A stretch of DNA of 64,000 nt from Smithella sp. (GCA_018056685.1 JAGPFC010000001.1:62001-126000); one strand, 5' to 3'; positions 45,895 through 54,106 are shown, counted from the first letter of the stretch. Program-made: numbers and translations. The notes: generated by a model not told the origin, from the letters alone.

Positions 45895-45934
45895 GATAAA
45901 TAGCTTTTAACAATCCTTGGACATTAAGGTGACT

Positions 45935-46252
45935 ATGCTGGAAGGACCGTCCCGGTACGAGATTAACAGAAAAGTCAGGCAGATCTTTGTAAGTCACAAC
46001 GCTGATATGACAAAAGTTTCATACAGTTGCGCACATCGAACCATATACATATACGGCACTCTTGTGAAAGATCCCAAAGGAGAATTTACAGTTGCCTCCA
46101 TTCAAACCCTGGTGTCGGAATTGATGAGACTGCCCCGGATCAACAGTGTTCAATTCGATCTGGAGAACTGGCTGATTTCCGCTGAACCGGGAGAATTAAA
46201 TATCATCAAGGGCGGAAAATTCAGCCAGGCCGCCCAAAAACACCTCAAGTAA
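45935..46252 (+). CDS. hypothetical protein, BON/ferredoxin-like fold possible
   Basis: I use ATG 45935, five bases after AAGG; a TTG start at 45917 would extend it by six residues. The 105-residue protein has a pattern of helix YEINRKVRQIFVSHNADMTKV, strand TIYIYGTLVKD, helix VASIQTLVSELMRLPRINSVQFDLENW, and strand LISAEPGELNIIKGG. This is the alternation seen in BON domains, which bind phospholipid or other small ligands, but no close family comes to mind. It is neutral, soluble and without a signal peptide. It has its own promoter and precedes the convergent SulP gene. Confidence 0.65.
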   Translation: MLEGPSRYEINRKVRQIFVSHNADMTKVSYSCAHRTIYIYGTLVKDPKGEFTVASIQTLVSELMRLPRINSVQFDLENWLISAEPGELNIIKGGKFSQAAQKHLK

Positions 46253-46264
46253 AAATTACCCTGT

Positions 46265-48073
46265 TTATTTTGAATCCGGCCATTCAATCTTATGCACAGC
46301 CAGATAACGCTCCACGGCTTGTTCGATGGTCGGGAAGAAATTGTCCACGCCCAGCCTGTTGAACAGGCCATAGCGCTTGAGCATATCCTTTACCGGGCCT
46401 TTCATTTCAGCAAAAAACAAATCCATTCCCGCCTCGTGCAGTTGATTGTCCAGTTCCGCCAGAATGTCGGCGGCTGTTGTGTCCACGTCGGTAATCGGTT
46501 CAGCCGTGACGACTACCCATCGGGTCGGTGTCGGGGCTTTGGCGATGGCGTGCAGTATATTTTCCCGAAAAGCTTCCGCGTTGGCAAAAAACAGCGGCGC
46601 GTCCCAGCGAAAAAGGACCAATCCGGGAATCTGTCTGGCTTCGGGATGACGGGAAATGTCGTGATAACTGTTCAGTCCCTCCACGTGACCGAGCACGGCG
46701 TCGTAAGGATGCCAGGCCCGCCAGATAAAAGCCAGCAGGGCCAGACCGATGGCGATAAAGATTCCCTTGATGACGCCCAGTGAAATTACGCCCAGAAAAC
46801 AGACGATGGAAAAAACAAATTCTTCCCGCCGCAGTTTATATAAACGAACGAGGGCGCGAACTTCGACCAAACTGATGCAGGCGCAGATGACGACGGCGCC
46901 CAGCACGGCCTGGGGCAGGTTCTTCAGCAGATTCGGCGAAAAGATAAGGAGCAGCGCGATGCAAAGCGCTCCGACCAGGCCGGTGATTTGCGTTTTGGCT
47001 CCCGCCGATTCGGCCACCGGCGTGCGTGAAGCGCTGCTGGTGACGGGAAATCCCTGAAAAAAACCAGTGGCCATGTTGGCGGTGCCCAGCGCGATAATTT
47101 CCTGATTGCTGTCCACTTCCTGTCCGGCGCGCAGGGCAAAGGTGCGGGAGAGCGTGCTCATATCGGCAAAGGCAACCAGCGCGATGGCCACGGCGGCGGT
47201 GAATAATGTCCCCAGTTCGTGAAAAGAAACCGCGGGGATTTGAAACCGGGGCAATCCCTCCGGCAATGGTCCGACTACGGCAATACCCGCTGTTGTTGAG
47301 AGATCCAGCAAAGAAGCGATCATCGTCGCGCCGGCAACCGCGATCAGCACACCGGGAATCCGGGACGCCCATTTCCGGCAGCCCAAAATCAACATCAGGC
47401 AGGAAAAGCCAATCGCAAACGATATCCAGTTGATTTGCCCGTTGACGATGCCCTGAATCAGGCCGTTTGTTTCCTGCAAAAAGTTGTTGCCGCTGGCGGG
47501 AAAACCGAAAACTTTGGGTAACTGGCCGATTAAAACCGTAAGCGCGATGCCGTTGAGATAACCGATGCGAACAGGCTTGGAAAGAAGGTCGGTGATAAAA
47601 CCGAACTGAACCAGACCGGCCACAATGCACAAAGCGCCCGTGAGAACGGCCAGCATTCCGGCCAGAACGATGGCTTTGTCGCCATTGCCCGCCGCCAGCG
47701 GTATAATCGCCGCCGCGATCAGCCCGGCCAGTGCCGAGTCCGGCCCCAGAATCATAATTCGGCTGGGTCCGAAAATGGCATAGGCAATCAGTGGAATAAT
47801 CGTGGCGTAAAGACCATAAATGGCGGGCAAACCGGAAACGGAAGCATAAGCCATGCCGACCGGAACCAGTATAGCCGTCAGCACCAGCCCGGCAATCACA
47901 TCGTGAATGAACCACTCTCTTTTGTAATCTTTCAGTGTCCGCATGATTGGAAGCCAGTGCAATATTCCGCGAAAACGATTTAAATACGAAAAGGATTGGC
48001 GCGATACATTCTTTTTTTCTTCCAAAAAGCACCTCATGAAAATCATCGTTGTTGCAGGATAAGCTGACGCCAT
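46265..48073 (-). CDS. SulP-family anion transporter with STAS domain
   Basis: The 602-residue protein has about twelve to fourteen membrane helices starting near residue 67 (ADCTAL-like AGLVLTAILVPVGMAYASVSGLPAIYGLYATIIPLIAYAIFG) with the SulP signature, and a C-terminal STAS domain (about 480-590). The inner GPSRIMILGPDSALAGLIAAA is well conserved. It carries sulfate, bicarbonate or another anion with H+ or Na+. The start is uncertain: an ATG 12 codons downstream (48037) has no stronger ribosome site. It is monocistronic and not linked to sulfur assimilation genes here. Confidence 0.9.
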   Translation of the reverse strand: MASAYPATTMIFMRCFLEEKKNVSRQSFSYLNRFRGILHWLPIMRTLKDYKREWFIHDVIAGLVLTAILVPVGMAYASVSGLPAIYGLYATIIPLIAYAIFGPSRIMILGPDSALAGLIAAAIIPLAAGNGDKAIVLAGMLAVLTGALCIVAGLVQFGFITDLLSKPVRIGYLNGIALTVLIGQLPKVFGFPASGNNFLQETNGLIQGIVNGQINWISFAIGFSCLMLILGCRKWASRIPGVLIAVAGATMIASLLDLSTTAGIAVVGPLPEGLPRFQIPAVSFHELGTLFTAAVAIALVAFADMSTLSRTFALRAGQEVDSNQEIIALGTANMATGFFQGFPVTSSASRTPVAESAGAKTQITGLVGALCIALLLIFSPNLLKNLPQAVLGAVVICACISLVEVRALVRLYKLRREEFVFSIVCFLGVISLGVIKGIFIAIGLALLAFIWRAWHPYDAVLGHVEGLNSYHDISRHPEARQIPGLVLFRWDAPLFFANAEAFRENILHAIAKAPTPTRWVVVTAEPITDVDTTAADILAELDNQLHEAGMDLFFAEMKGPVKDMLKRYGLFNRLGVDNFFPTIEQAVERYLAVHKIEWPDSK

Positions 48074-48161
48074 CTTTTTGCCGCTTGATAATTTAGCTGA
48101 TGTGTTTTAAAAAATAAAGCGGTTTTCATAATGGATTGCAGTCCGGCGCAGGGAATGACTC

Positions 48162-48500
48162 ATGATGCTTAAAGCTTTGATAACGATTCTGATTTGCGAT
48201 TTTATTTTTGCAGTGATTGCCGTGCCGCTTTTTCTGCGCAAAGTGCCCAGGAATGTGATTTACGGTTTTCGTATTAAAGCAACGCTGAAAAATGATTCTG
48301 TCTGGTACGAGGCCAATGCCTACTTCGGGAAACTGCTGATCATCAGCAGTTTGATTTCCGCGCTGCTGATGATCATGCTTTACTTTGCGAATTTTCTTTT
48401 GATACAAAATTTCATGTATGCAAGCATTGCGCTTCTGGTTGTCCCTTCGCTGGCAGCGACATTGTTGACGCTACGTCACATAAAAACAATCCAGCAATGA
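48162..48500 (+). CDS. SdpI/YhfL-family membrane protein
   Basis: The 112-residue protein has three hydrophobic helices (LITILICDFIFAVIAVPLFL, LLIISSLISALLMIMLYFANF and MYASIALLVVPSLAATL) with VPRNVIYGFRIKATLKNDSVWYEANAYFG between the first and second, which is the SdpI signature N-x-x-Y-G-F-R. SdpI is the immunity protein of the Sdp toxin in Bacillus; most relatives have no assigned task. Ten bases separate it from a small acidic helical gene downstream, so the pair is a unit. Confidence 0.8.
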   Translation: MMLKALITILICDFIFAVIAVPLFLRKVPRNVIYGFRIKATLKNDSVWYEANAYFGKLLIISSLISALLMIMLYFANFLLIQNFMYASIALLVVPSLAATLLTLRHIKTIQQ

Positions 48501-48510
48501 AAGGATATGA

Positions 48511-48765
48511 ATGATGATCGAAATGGCAGAAGAACGTAAAAAGCAGGAACGGATAGAAATGATACGGGAGGCTCTTCAGAATAAAGCGCCGCTGACTTAT
48601 TCGGAACTGGAAGCAACCGCTCAGCTTCAATCGTTTCTGGAAGAACGCGAAGTTGAAATGATGGCTTATTTCCATGAAGCAGAGCAAAAAGCCTGGGAAG
48701 AAACACTGGCCATTTTTTTAGATTTCTTCGATTCTTCTTATGATGAAACTACATCACCGATGTAG
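48511..48765 (+). CDS. small acidic helical protein, unknown function
   Basis: The 84-residue protein is Glu/Lys/Gln-rich and almost wholly alpha-helical (ERKKQERIEMIREALQ, ELEATAQLQSFLEEREVEMM, AWEETLAIFLDFFDSSYDE). A short amphipathic or hydrophobic stretch (LAIFLDFF) lies near the end. It has AAAGGAT ahead of ATG 48511, and starts 10 bases after the SdpI-family gene. I recognise no family. It could be a cytoplasmic partner of the SdpI-like protein or a transcript passenger. Confidence 0.6.
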   Translation: MMIEMAEERKKQERIEMIREALQNKAPLTYSELEATAQLQSFLEEREVEMMAYFHEAEQKAWEETLAIFLDFFDSSYDETTSPM

Positions 48766-48783
48766 CCGTGATAAAAAGTCCTC

Positions 48784-48807
48784 CCGCTCAAGACAGTGCT
48801 TAAGCGG
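48784..48807. terminator. weak hairpin, possible terminator after the SdpI pair
   Basis: CCGCT (48784-48788) pairs with AGCGG (48803-48807), and inner AAG with CTT around a six-base loop, with one C/A mismatch. Only a short T-run on the minus side follows, so termination is uncertain. Confidence 0.3.
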
Positions 48808-48905
48808 TACAAGAAAAAAAAGATAAAACCGGCTTGTCAAACCCCTTGTGGAAAAATAAACGCAAAATAGCTGAACTTTATCTTAATTTGTGATAAAAAA
48901 TAATC

Positions 48906-49364
48906 ATGGCGGGTCACGATATGATTCAAGAAGTAGCCATCAGCCCACTGGGTTGGGGTGTCATTATTTGCCCGGAATGTGGCGGCAAAAGCCATTCTAC
49001 TCCCAGTCAGGAATCGCAGCACCGGGTTCTGAACATCACGTGCCGATGCGGTGCCAGGCATCAAATAGTATTTAATACCCGGGGCAAACAACGGAAAGAC
49101 TGTTCTCTGTCCGGCATTTTATTATTAAAAAACAATATCACCGTTGAAATAAAAAACATTTCTGAAACAGGCGCTTATTTTGAAGGAGAGGGATTGAATC
49201 TTTATGTTGGCGGTACGTACCCCCTCAAAGTCAGAATGGGCGAGCAGTGGATTGAAGTGCTGGTCCAGGTAGTCAGAGCTAATGAAAAATCAGTGGGGTG
49301 CGAATTCGTTAATCTTGGGTACAATGAATGTAAGATGATAGAATATTTTGTTCTCTCTGAGTAA
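48906..49364 (+). CDS. PilZ-domain protein with an N-terminal Cys4 cluster
   Basis: The 152-residue protein has two parts. Residues 20-50 hold ICPECGGK and CRCG spaced like a zinc ribbon (Cys-x2-Cys, 20 residues, Cys-x-Cys). From about residue 56 it has a PilZ domain: RGKQRKD in the R-x3-R position, and IKNISETGAYFEGEGL in the D/N-x-S-x2-G position, the pair that binds cyclic di-GMP. It could couple cyclic di-GMP to a partner through the metal module. An ATG 15 bases downstream is an alternative start. It stands alone. Confidence 0.8.
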   Translation: MAGHDMIQEVAISPLGWGVIICPECGGKSHSTPSQESQHRVLNITCRCGARHQIVFNTRGKQRKDCSLSGILLLKNNITVEIKNISETGAYFEGEGLNLYVGGTYPLKVRMGEQWIEVLVQVVRANEKSVGCEFVNLGYNECKMIEYFVLSE

Positions 49365-49439
49365 TCCTTCGAATGCAATTTTTCATACTATTGCGGAAAA
49401 AAATCATCCTCGATAAGTCTAACCGGACGCCACAAACCG

Positions 49440-49715
49440 TCAGTAACTTGTGCGGGGTATTGATATTAATCTTTTGACCTCTCCTTTTTGGGCTTTGTCC
49501 AGGTTACCAGACCCCGTCGGCTGATCTTCACCACTTTTTTGCTGCTGACCTTCATCGTCGTCCATTCCTTCACTGGACTGGCATTTTACATCTTGCGGAG
49601 GATTATCGGTGATGAAAGTGTTTCCGTCCTTGTCCACACACCTGTAGAGTTCTGCTGACATTGCTGCAGTGACCAGCGATAAAAACAAACAAAAAACAAA
49701 CAACATCCTTTTCAT
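49440..49715 (-). CDS. DUF4124 exported small protein
   Basis: A 91-residue protein with a signal peptide (residues 1-21) and a short DUF4124 domain, AELYRCVDKDGNTFITDNPPQDVKC, in which two cysteines and an aromatic-Gly pattern are typical. The rest is a low-complexity acidic and polar tail (EGMDDDEGQQQKSGEDQPTGSG). These are periplasmic proteins of unknown task. A paralog with a longer tail lies at 50244-50711 with a DUF6941-like gene between, which suggests recent duplication. Confidence 0.75.
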   Translation of the reverse strand: MKRMLFVFCLFLSLVTAAMSAELYRCVDKDGNTFITDNPPQDVKCQSSEGMDDDEGQQQKSGEDQPTGSGNLDKAQKGEVKRLISIPRTSY

Positions 49716-49796
49716 CGTAAATGCCCCTTTCTTGCAACCTTGAAGAAGAATTCATTCCCTCAAAGGAAGAACGAAACTTCCTATCGGAAATCATAT

Positions 49797-50204
49797 TTAA
49801 TTAATGGTCTTGGAAACGGTTGATGTTTTATCTATTTTATGAATTTCAATTTCATTGCAGGCAATGACTTCACCATCCCGTAGAAGACTGACTTTCAATG
49901 TACCCGGCACCGGAATAACAAGACCTGATACTTCCAGAACGACCCGCGTCCTTTGTTTTTGCTGAAAATTAATGCTTGTATTTGCTTTCAGGAGAACTTT
50001 ATTGTCCAGTTTGAATTCAAAATGGGCGTCGGTCATATCCTCATCATGAACTTCGCGATTCATTAGGCATATGGCATACAATTTATTGATTAACAGAGGA
50101 AATCCGACGGAATTTATTTCCTCAACAACATTAAATAAAGAAACATTATTGGTTCTTCTGTCGATGACAATTCCATCGGCACACAGCAGGTAAATGGACT
50201 TCAT
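49797..50204 (-). CDS. DUF6941-like protein
   Basis: The 135-residue protein has a beta-rich pattern: YLLCADGIVIDRRTNNVSLFNVVEEINSVGFPLLI at the N-terminus, then DAHFEFKLDNKVLLKANTSINF, and RTRVVLEVSGLVIPVPGTLKVSLLRDGEVIACNEIEIHKI. This layout, with the conserved F-N-V-V-E-E-I, is like DUF6941, a small family with a jelly-roll or beta-sandwich predicted fold. No signal peptide or membrane segment. It lies between two DUF4124 genes but function is unknown. Confidence 0.65.
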   Translation of the reverse strand: MKSIYLLCADGIVIDRRTNNVSLFNVVEEINSVGFPLLINKLYAICLMNREVHDEDMTDAHFEFKLDNKVLLKANTSINFQQKQRTRVVLEVSGLVIPVPGTLKVSLLRDGEVIACNEIEIHKIDKTSTVSKTIN

Positions 50205-50243
50205 TTGATTTTATTCCAATTGATTTCAGTCAATAATATTTTG

Positions 50244-50711
50244 TTACTTATCGGATTGAGACCAGCAATCGCGCCATTCCGAAGACGTTTTTCCTTCGGA
50301 TTGACACGTGGCAGCGCATTCTTCCAATAAGGCCTCACCCAATCTTGAATCTAGATTCATATTTAAAAAAATCTGCTTTTTGCCGGAACAGCAAGAAACG
50401 CAGGCTTGTATCCGTTGCTTGAGCTTTTCTTCGGTAGCGGAAGGTTTCTCCTGCTGGATCTCACGTTGCCGCGCTCCATCACTTGATTCTTTTAATGCCT
50501 GCTCCTGTTCATCAGGTCTGGATTTGATGTTTTCTATTCCCGTAGATTCACATGTTATGCCGGGCGGAGGATTATTGGTCAGAAAGATATTTCCGTTCTC
50601 ATCCCGGCATTTTTGAAATTCTGCCGAAAACGCTATATGGACCAACGAAACGCAGAAGCAGAACACAAAAACTGTTTTTTTTACCCATTCCGCCAGCTTC
50701 CCTAAATTCAT
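50244..50711 (-). CDS. DUF4124 exported protein, longer paralog
   Basis: The 155-residue protein has a signal peptide (VFVFCFCVSLVHIAFSA) and a DUF4124 domain AEFQKCRDENGNIFLTNNPPPGITC, which matches the 91-residue protein upstream in order and spacing. The second half has a coiled, Gln/Glu-rich region and a cysteine-rich end with four Cys in QACVSCCSG and ECAATCQSEG, perhaps two disulfides. It is periplasmic. A gene duplication with later divergence of the tails is likely. Confidence 0.75.
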   Translation of the reverse strand: MNLGKLAEWVKKTVFVFCFCVSLVHIAFSAEFQKCRDENGNIFLTNNPPPGITCESTGIENIKSRPDEQEQALKESSDGARQREIQQEKPSATEEKLKQRIQACVSCCSGKKQIFLNMNLDSRLGEALLEECAATCQSEGKTSSEWRDCWSQSDK

Positions 50712-50849
50712 CTGTTGATCCTTTTTTGATTTTTCAAAATTTTACTTTAAAGGTTCGCAACAATCAATATAAATATTTCAGAGGTTGCCGATACGGAAAG
50801 GGTGGATAGATGAAATGAAGAGGAGAGACGACAAATTTTTTACTCATTT

Positions 50850-51173
50850 TCAGCTTCCTAAATGGGCTTTCGCTTGAGCGAGTTTTTCCTTATCCAGATA
50901 ATATTTCCCATTGCCGGTCCTTATGACCAGGCCGTCGGCAATGAGCAAATGAAGCGCTTTGGGACGAAGGTTCTTGACCCCCACACGGAAGAAGTTTTTC
51001 CGTTCATCCTGAATTTCCACAGCCCTGGATTCTTTGAAAGCTCTGGCTTCTTCCATTTCGGCAATGATTTTCAAGCACGTCCGCCGGACAGCCAGACCGC
51101 CCATGTAGAGAAAAAGGATTACAATGGCCATAAAGGTGGCGGCAAGCAGAATTACTTGTAAATAAACAGGCAT
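50850..51173 (-). CDS. membrane-anchored small protein, winged-helix-like
   Basis: The 107-residue protein has one N-terminal membrane helix (VILLAATFMAIVILFLYMGGL) and a cytoplasmic region of about 70 residues. The last part, NLRPKALHLLIADGLVIRTGNGKYYLDKEKLAQAK, resembles a short winged helix with a wing (GNGKYY). It has the same local look as small anchored regulators. No family is identified. It is 31 bases before the stop of the flavoprotein gene upstream and may be in its transcript. Confidence 0.6.
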   Translation of the reverse strand: MPVYLQVILLAATFMAIVILFLYMGGLAVRRTCLKIIAEMEEARAFKESRAVEIQDERKNFFRVGVKNLRPKALHLLIADGLVIRTGNGKYYLDKEKLAQAKAHLGS

Positions 51174-51204
51174 AAAAACCTCTTTGAATATTGATGAGAT
51201 CAGA

Positions 51205-51855
51205 TCATTTTCCGGTTAATTTTACCAGATCCAAAGCTCTTTGCAGAATCATCTGCGCAGAAAGCAAACCCTGTCCGTCATTTTCCATTCCCGATGAAGA
51301 GACAGATTGGACGTTTTTCGGACTGCCGGTGCTTGTTAAAATCGACGCGCCCAGAGGACTGATTCCCTGATGGCTGCTCGCTGGAATCATCTCTAAAGTC
51401 AGAAAGGCCAGGATATGTGTCAGATGGGTTGTTTCGATTCCACCGTTTCTGAGCCATGCGGCCGCCATACTCACACCAACCTTGTTTTTCATGCGTCCCG
51501 CGGTCAGATTGCCGAAAACAAATACCCGGAATCTGTCAATCAGCGCCAGCATTCGCGCGGAACTGCGCATAAAATACACGGGGCTGGCCAGGACGATAAT
51601 ATCCGCTGATTCAGCTTTTTCAAAAATGTTCTGAGCGTCATCTTTCATCGAACAATATTTGCCCGGCTTTTGTTTCTTCAGACAGAAATTACAGTGAAGG
51701 CAGTCGTTAATATCCAAAGAGGAAAGATGGACAATGTCATATTCCACATTTTTTACAGCCAGGTTCTCCAGTGCCCTGTTCAGGAGCGTTTCAACATTTC
51801 CATTTTTTACCGGTGAACCGGAAATCCCCAGAATTTTGTATTGCATACCTTTCAC
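51205..51855 (-). CDS. NADPH-dependent FMN reductase with a cysteine cluster (iron-sulfur flavoprotein type)
   Basis: The 216-residue protein has a flavodoxin-like start KILGISGSPVKNGNVETLLNRAL, the FMN phosphate loop, and the cysteine cluster D-C-L-H-C-N-F-C (Cys52, 55, 58) with Cys68, close to the 4Fe-4S site of ISF proteins. LASPVYFMRSSARMLALIDRF follows. In anaerobes these proteins pass electrons between ferredoxin and reducible substrates, or remove oxygen. The start here is GTG; an ATG three codons later is also possible. Confidence 0.85.
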   Translation of the reverse strand: MKGMQYKILGISGSPVKNGNVETLLNRALENLAVKNVEYDIVHLSSLDINDCLHCNFCLKKQKPGKYCSMKDDAQNIFEKAESADIIVLASPVYFMRSSARMLALIDRFRVFVFGNLTAGRMKNKVGVSMAAAWLRNGGIETTHLTHILAFLTLEMIPASSHQGISPLGASILTSTGSPKNVQSVSSSGMENDGQGLLSAQMILQRALDLVKLTGK

Positions 51856-51879
51856 TTAAACATTTCCGCACTATGGAAT

Positions 51880-51968
51880 TTGACAATATTAAATCCCAAC
51901 AACGCACACTTGTCAACAAGTCGCTGACTTCCTAAAGCCATCAAGTGAAAAAATCTGATCATAATCAA
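51880..51968. promoter_or_regulatory. intergenic inverted repeats, including an FNR-like site
   Basis: TTGACAA (51880-51886) and TTGTCAA (51910-51916) form a seven-base inverted pair. A CTGAT-CATA-ATCAA element lies at 51955-51968, one base different from the FNR/CRP-family TTGAT-N4-ATCAA consensus. It lies between the flavoprotein gene and the metallopeptidase gene and could act on either. Confidence 0.4.
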
Positions 51969-52022
51969 GTAATAACAAACACTTACTTTGAAGATTGTTC
52001 CCGTGTCAAACCTGGAATTGTC

Positions 52023-52051
52023 TTGACAGTCAGCAGTATTGTTTCTATACT
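52023..52051 (+). promoter_or_regulatory. sigma70-type promoter of the zinc metallopeptidase gene
   Basis: TTGACA at 52023-52028 and TATACT at 52046-52051, spacing 17. Transcription would begin near 52058, about 73 bases before the ATG. Confidence 0.8.
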
Positions 52052-52130
52052 TACAAAATAAAAAACTTATTCAAGCGTAACCGCTTTAGCTCAAATAATT
52101 TACGGTCACCGGGATGAAAGGAGAGTCATT

Positions 52131-52997
52131 ATGCGTTGGAGAGGAGAAAGACAAAGTGACAATGTTGAAGACCGCAGAGGAATGTCGATTTCCCGCGGCG
52201 CAAAAGTCGGCGGGATTGGCGGTCTCGGTCTGGTGGCCATCGTCGTCATCAGCATGTTTATGGGCGTTGATCCGTCAGCCTTACTGCAGGTTGTCGGACA
52301 GAACACCCAAACACCTTCCGTATCACAGGAGCAGGACATTAATTCGCCGGTTCAGGATGACAAGCGTGATTTTGTTAAGGTGATCCTGGCTCAAACGGAA
52401 GACGTCTGGAACGACATTTTTCAGAAATCCGGCAAAACGTATCAAGAACCGAAGCTGGTGCTGTTTTCCGGCGCCGTCGAATCCGCGTGTGGAATGGCCG
52501 GCTCGGCAACCGGGCCTTTTTACTGTCCCGGTGACAGCAAGGTCTATCTTGATCTGACTTTCTTTGAAGAACTGGGGTCTCGTTTCGGCGCATCCGGAGA
52601 TTTCGCCCAGGGCTATGTCATCGCCCACGAAGTCGGGCATCATGTGCAGAATCAGTTGGGCATCATCCCGAAGGTGCATGAGCTCCAAACGAGGATGAGC
52701 ACGTCTGAAAAAAACAAATTAAATGTTATGCTGGAATTACAGGCGGATTGTCTCGCGGGCATCTGGGCTCATCATACCGAAAAGAACAGGCATGTTTTAG
52801 AGGAAGGCGATATCGATGAAGCCTTGAACGCCGCCAGCTCGGTAGGGGATGACCGTATCCAGAAACAGACCCAGGGCTATGTTGTCCCGGATGGATTTAC
52901 GCACGGCAGTTCGGCGCAGCGCGTCAGTTGGTTTAAACGCGGATGGGAAGAAGGCAATTTTAACTCCTGCGATACATTCAGCGCCGGCCGCTTATAA
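52131..52997 (+). CDS. YpfJ/KPN_02809 family neutral zinc metallopeptidase
   Basis: The 288-residue protein has a short basic N-terminus (MRWRGERQSDNVEDRRG), one membrane helix (GGLGLVAIVVISMFMG, about 30-45), and a periplasmic peptidase domain with the zinc motif H166-E-V-G-H170 and a third acidic ligand after ELQADCLAGIW. Cys residues around GSACGMAGSATGPFYCP may be a disulfide. The family is widespread and mostly uncharacterised. GAAAGGAG precedes ATG. It is a single gene with its own promoter. Confidence 0.9.
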   Translation: MRWRGERQSDNVEDRRGMSISRGAKVGGIGGLGLVAIVVISMFMGVDPSALLQVVGQNTQTPSVSQEQDINSPVQDDKRDFVKVILAQTEDVWNDIFQKSGKTYQEPKLVLFSGAVESACGMAGSATGPFYCPGDSKVYLDLTFFEELGSRFGASGDFAQGYVIAHEVGHHVQNQLGIIPKVHELQTRMSTSEKNKLNVMLELQADCLAGIWAHHTEKNRHVLEEGDIDEALNAASSVGDDRIQKQTQGYVVPDGFTHGSSAQRVSWFKRGWEEGNFNSCDTFSAGRL

Positions 52998-53093
52998 GTC
53001 TTGATTTTTCGATACGACATTAGGCTGTTTCCAGGGGAAACATCTCATTCGAGCTGATCATGACGGCAATACCCACCTACGAGGAGATGCCTG

Positions 53094-54029
53094 ATGCGCT
53101 TTGGCTTGTGCTGCCTGTTTAAAAAAGAACCTGTTTCGTTTCGCACTGCAACTGCGAAAAGCCTGCTTGCACTTGTGCGGGATCGGCAACTGGAGAAACT
53201 CTCGGAAATCTGTTTTCACAACGCAAGTAACCTGTATCTGGCGCTTCAAACGGTCGATCGTCTGGGAATCGGGGCTTTCCGGATCATGTCGCCGCTTTTC
53301 CCGCGCATGACGCATCCGGTTGTGGGGTATCGGCTGGAGGATCTCCCTCAAGGAAATAATATTCGGCAAAAGCTCGAGGATAGCAGGATCTTTGCCCGCA
53401 AACATGATATCCGTCTGAGTTTCCACCCCGACCAGTTTGTCGTCCTTTCGTCGCCCCATGCGCAGGTCGTCGAAAATTCCATTCGTGAACTCGAATATCA
53501 AGGGATGCTGGCCGATGCCGTGGGGGCGGACGTGATCAACATTCATGCCGGCGGCGCGTACGGGGATAAATCCCAAACGCTGCAACGCTTGAAAGATGTG
53601 CTGCCCCATCTGTCGGCGGCCGTCAGAAAAAGGCTGACGCTTGAAAATGATGATGCCAGCTATACCCCAAGGGATCTGTTACCCTTCTGCGAACGTTTTT
53701 CGATTCCGTTTGTCTATGATGTTCACCATCACCGCTGCAATCCGGATGACCTGTCCGTTGAACAAGTGACAACGCTGGCGGAAGATATCTGGAAGAATGT
53801 CGGGAAGGAACTTTACGGTCATATCTCTTCGCCCCGCAGCGGTTGGCAGGGAGGCAATCCGAAATCACATGCCGCCTATATCGATCAAGCTGATTTCCCG
53901 GCATGCTGGTCGGGACGGAAGATGACGGTTGATGTGGAGGCCAAGGCAAAAGAGTTGGCGGTCATGGCACTGATGGACGGCATGAAGGGCCATCTTAACG
54001 CACCCGTGCCGTGTATGTCTTCCTTATAA
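53094..54029 (+). CDS. uvsE: UV DNA damage endonuclease
   Basis: The 311-residue TIM-barrel protein has UvsE segments: MRFGLCCLFKKEPVSFRTAT, YRISSPLFPRMTHP-like HMSPLFPRMTHPVVGY, FHPDQFVVLSSPHAQVVENSIREL, INIHAGGAYGDK, LENDDASYTPRDLLPFCERF and FVYDVHHHRCNPD. These carry the metal and damage-binding residues (His, Glu and Asp) of the enzyme. It nicks DNA 5' of UV photoproducts for repair. GAGGAG is near the ATG. It is a short distance downstream of the metallopeptidase and may share its transcript. Confidence 0.92.
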   Translation: MRFGLCCLFKKEPVSFRTATAKSLLALVRDRQLEKLSEICFHNASNLYLALQTVDRLGIGAFRIMSPLFPRMTHPVVGYRLEDLPQGNNIRQKLEDSRIFARKHDIRLSFHPDQFVVLSSPHAQVVENSIRELEYQGMLADAVGADVINIHAGGAYGDKSQTLQRLKDVLPHLSAAVRKRLTLENDDASYTPRDLLPFCERFSIPFVYDVHHHRCNPDDLSVEQVTTLAEDIWKNVGKELYGHISSPRSGWQGGNPKSHAAYIDQADFPACWSGRKMTVDVEAKAKELAVMALMDGMKGHLNAPVPCMSSL

Positions 54030-54048
54030 ATTTTTCAATTGCTCTCTA

Positions 54049-54080
54049 TTAACGAATTCACCTGTTAACGAATCCACCTT
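54049..54080 (+). repeat. tandem 16-bp direct repeat upstream of the rhodanese gene
   Basis: Two head-to-tail copies of TTAACGAATTCACCTG and TTAACGAATCCACCTT (54049-54064 and 54065-54080) differ in two bases. The second copy ends in the -35 box of the promoter. Confidence 0.75.
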
Positions 54081-54106
54081 GACACAGCACAAAGCACTTG
54101 TGTAAT
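54079..54106 (+). promoter_or_regulatory. sigma70-type promoter of the rhodanese lipoprotein gene
   Basis: TTGACA (54079-54084) and TGTAAT (54101-54106), spacing 16. A tandem 16-base repeat ends on the -35 box, a likely place for an activator or repressor. Confidence 0.6.

Noticed and set aside
46836..48032. 398-residue frame within the SulP gene
   Set aside because: It is another frame of the same strand, Arg/Ser/Cys-rich without domain pattern, and the SulP frame has all transporter and STAS signs.
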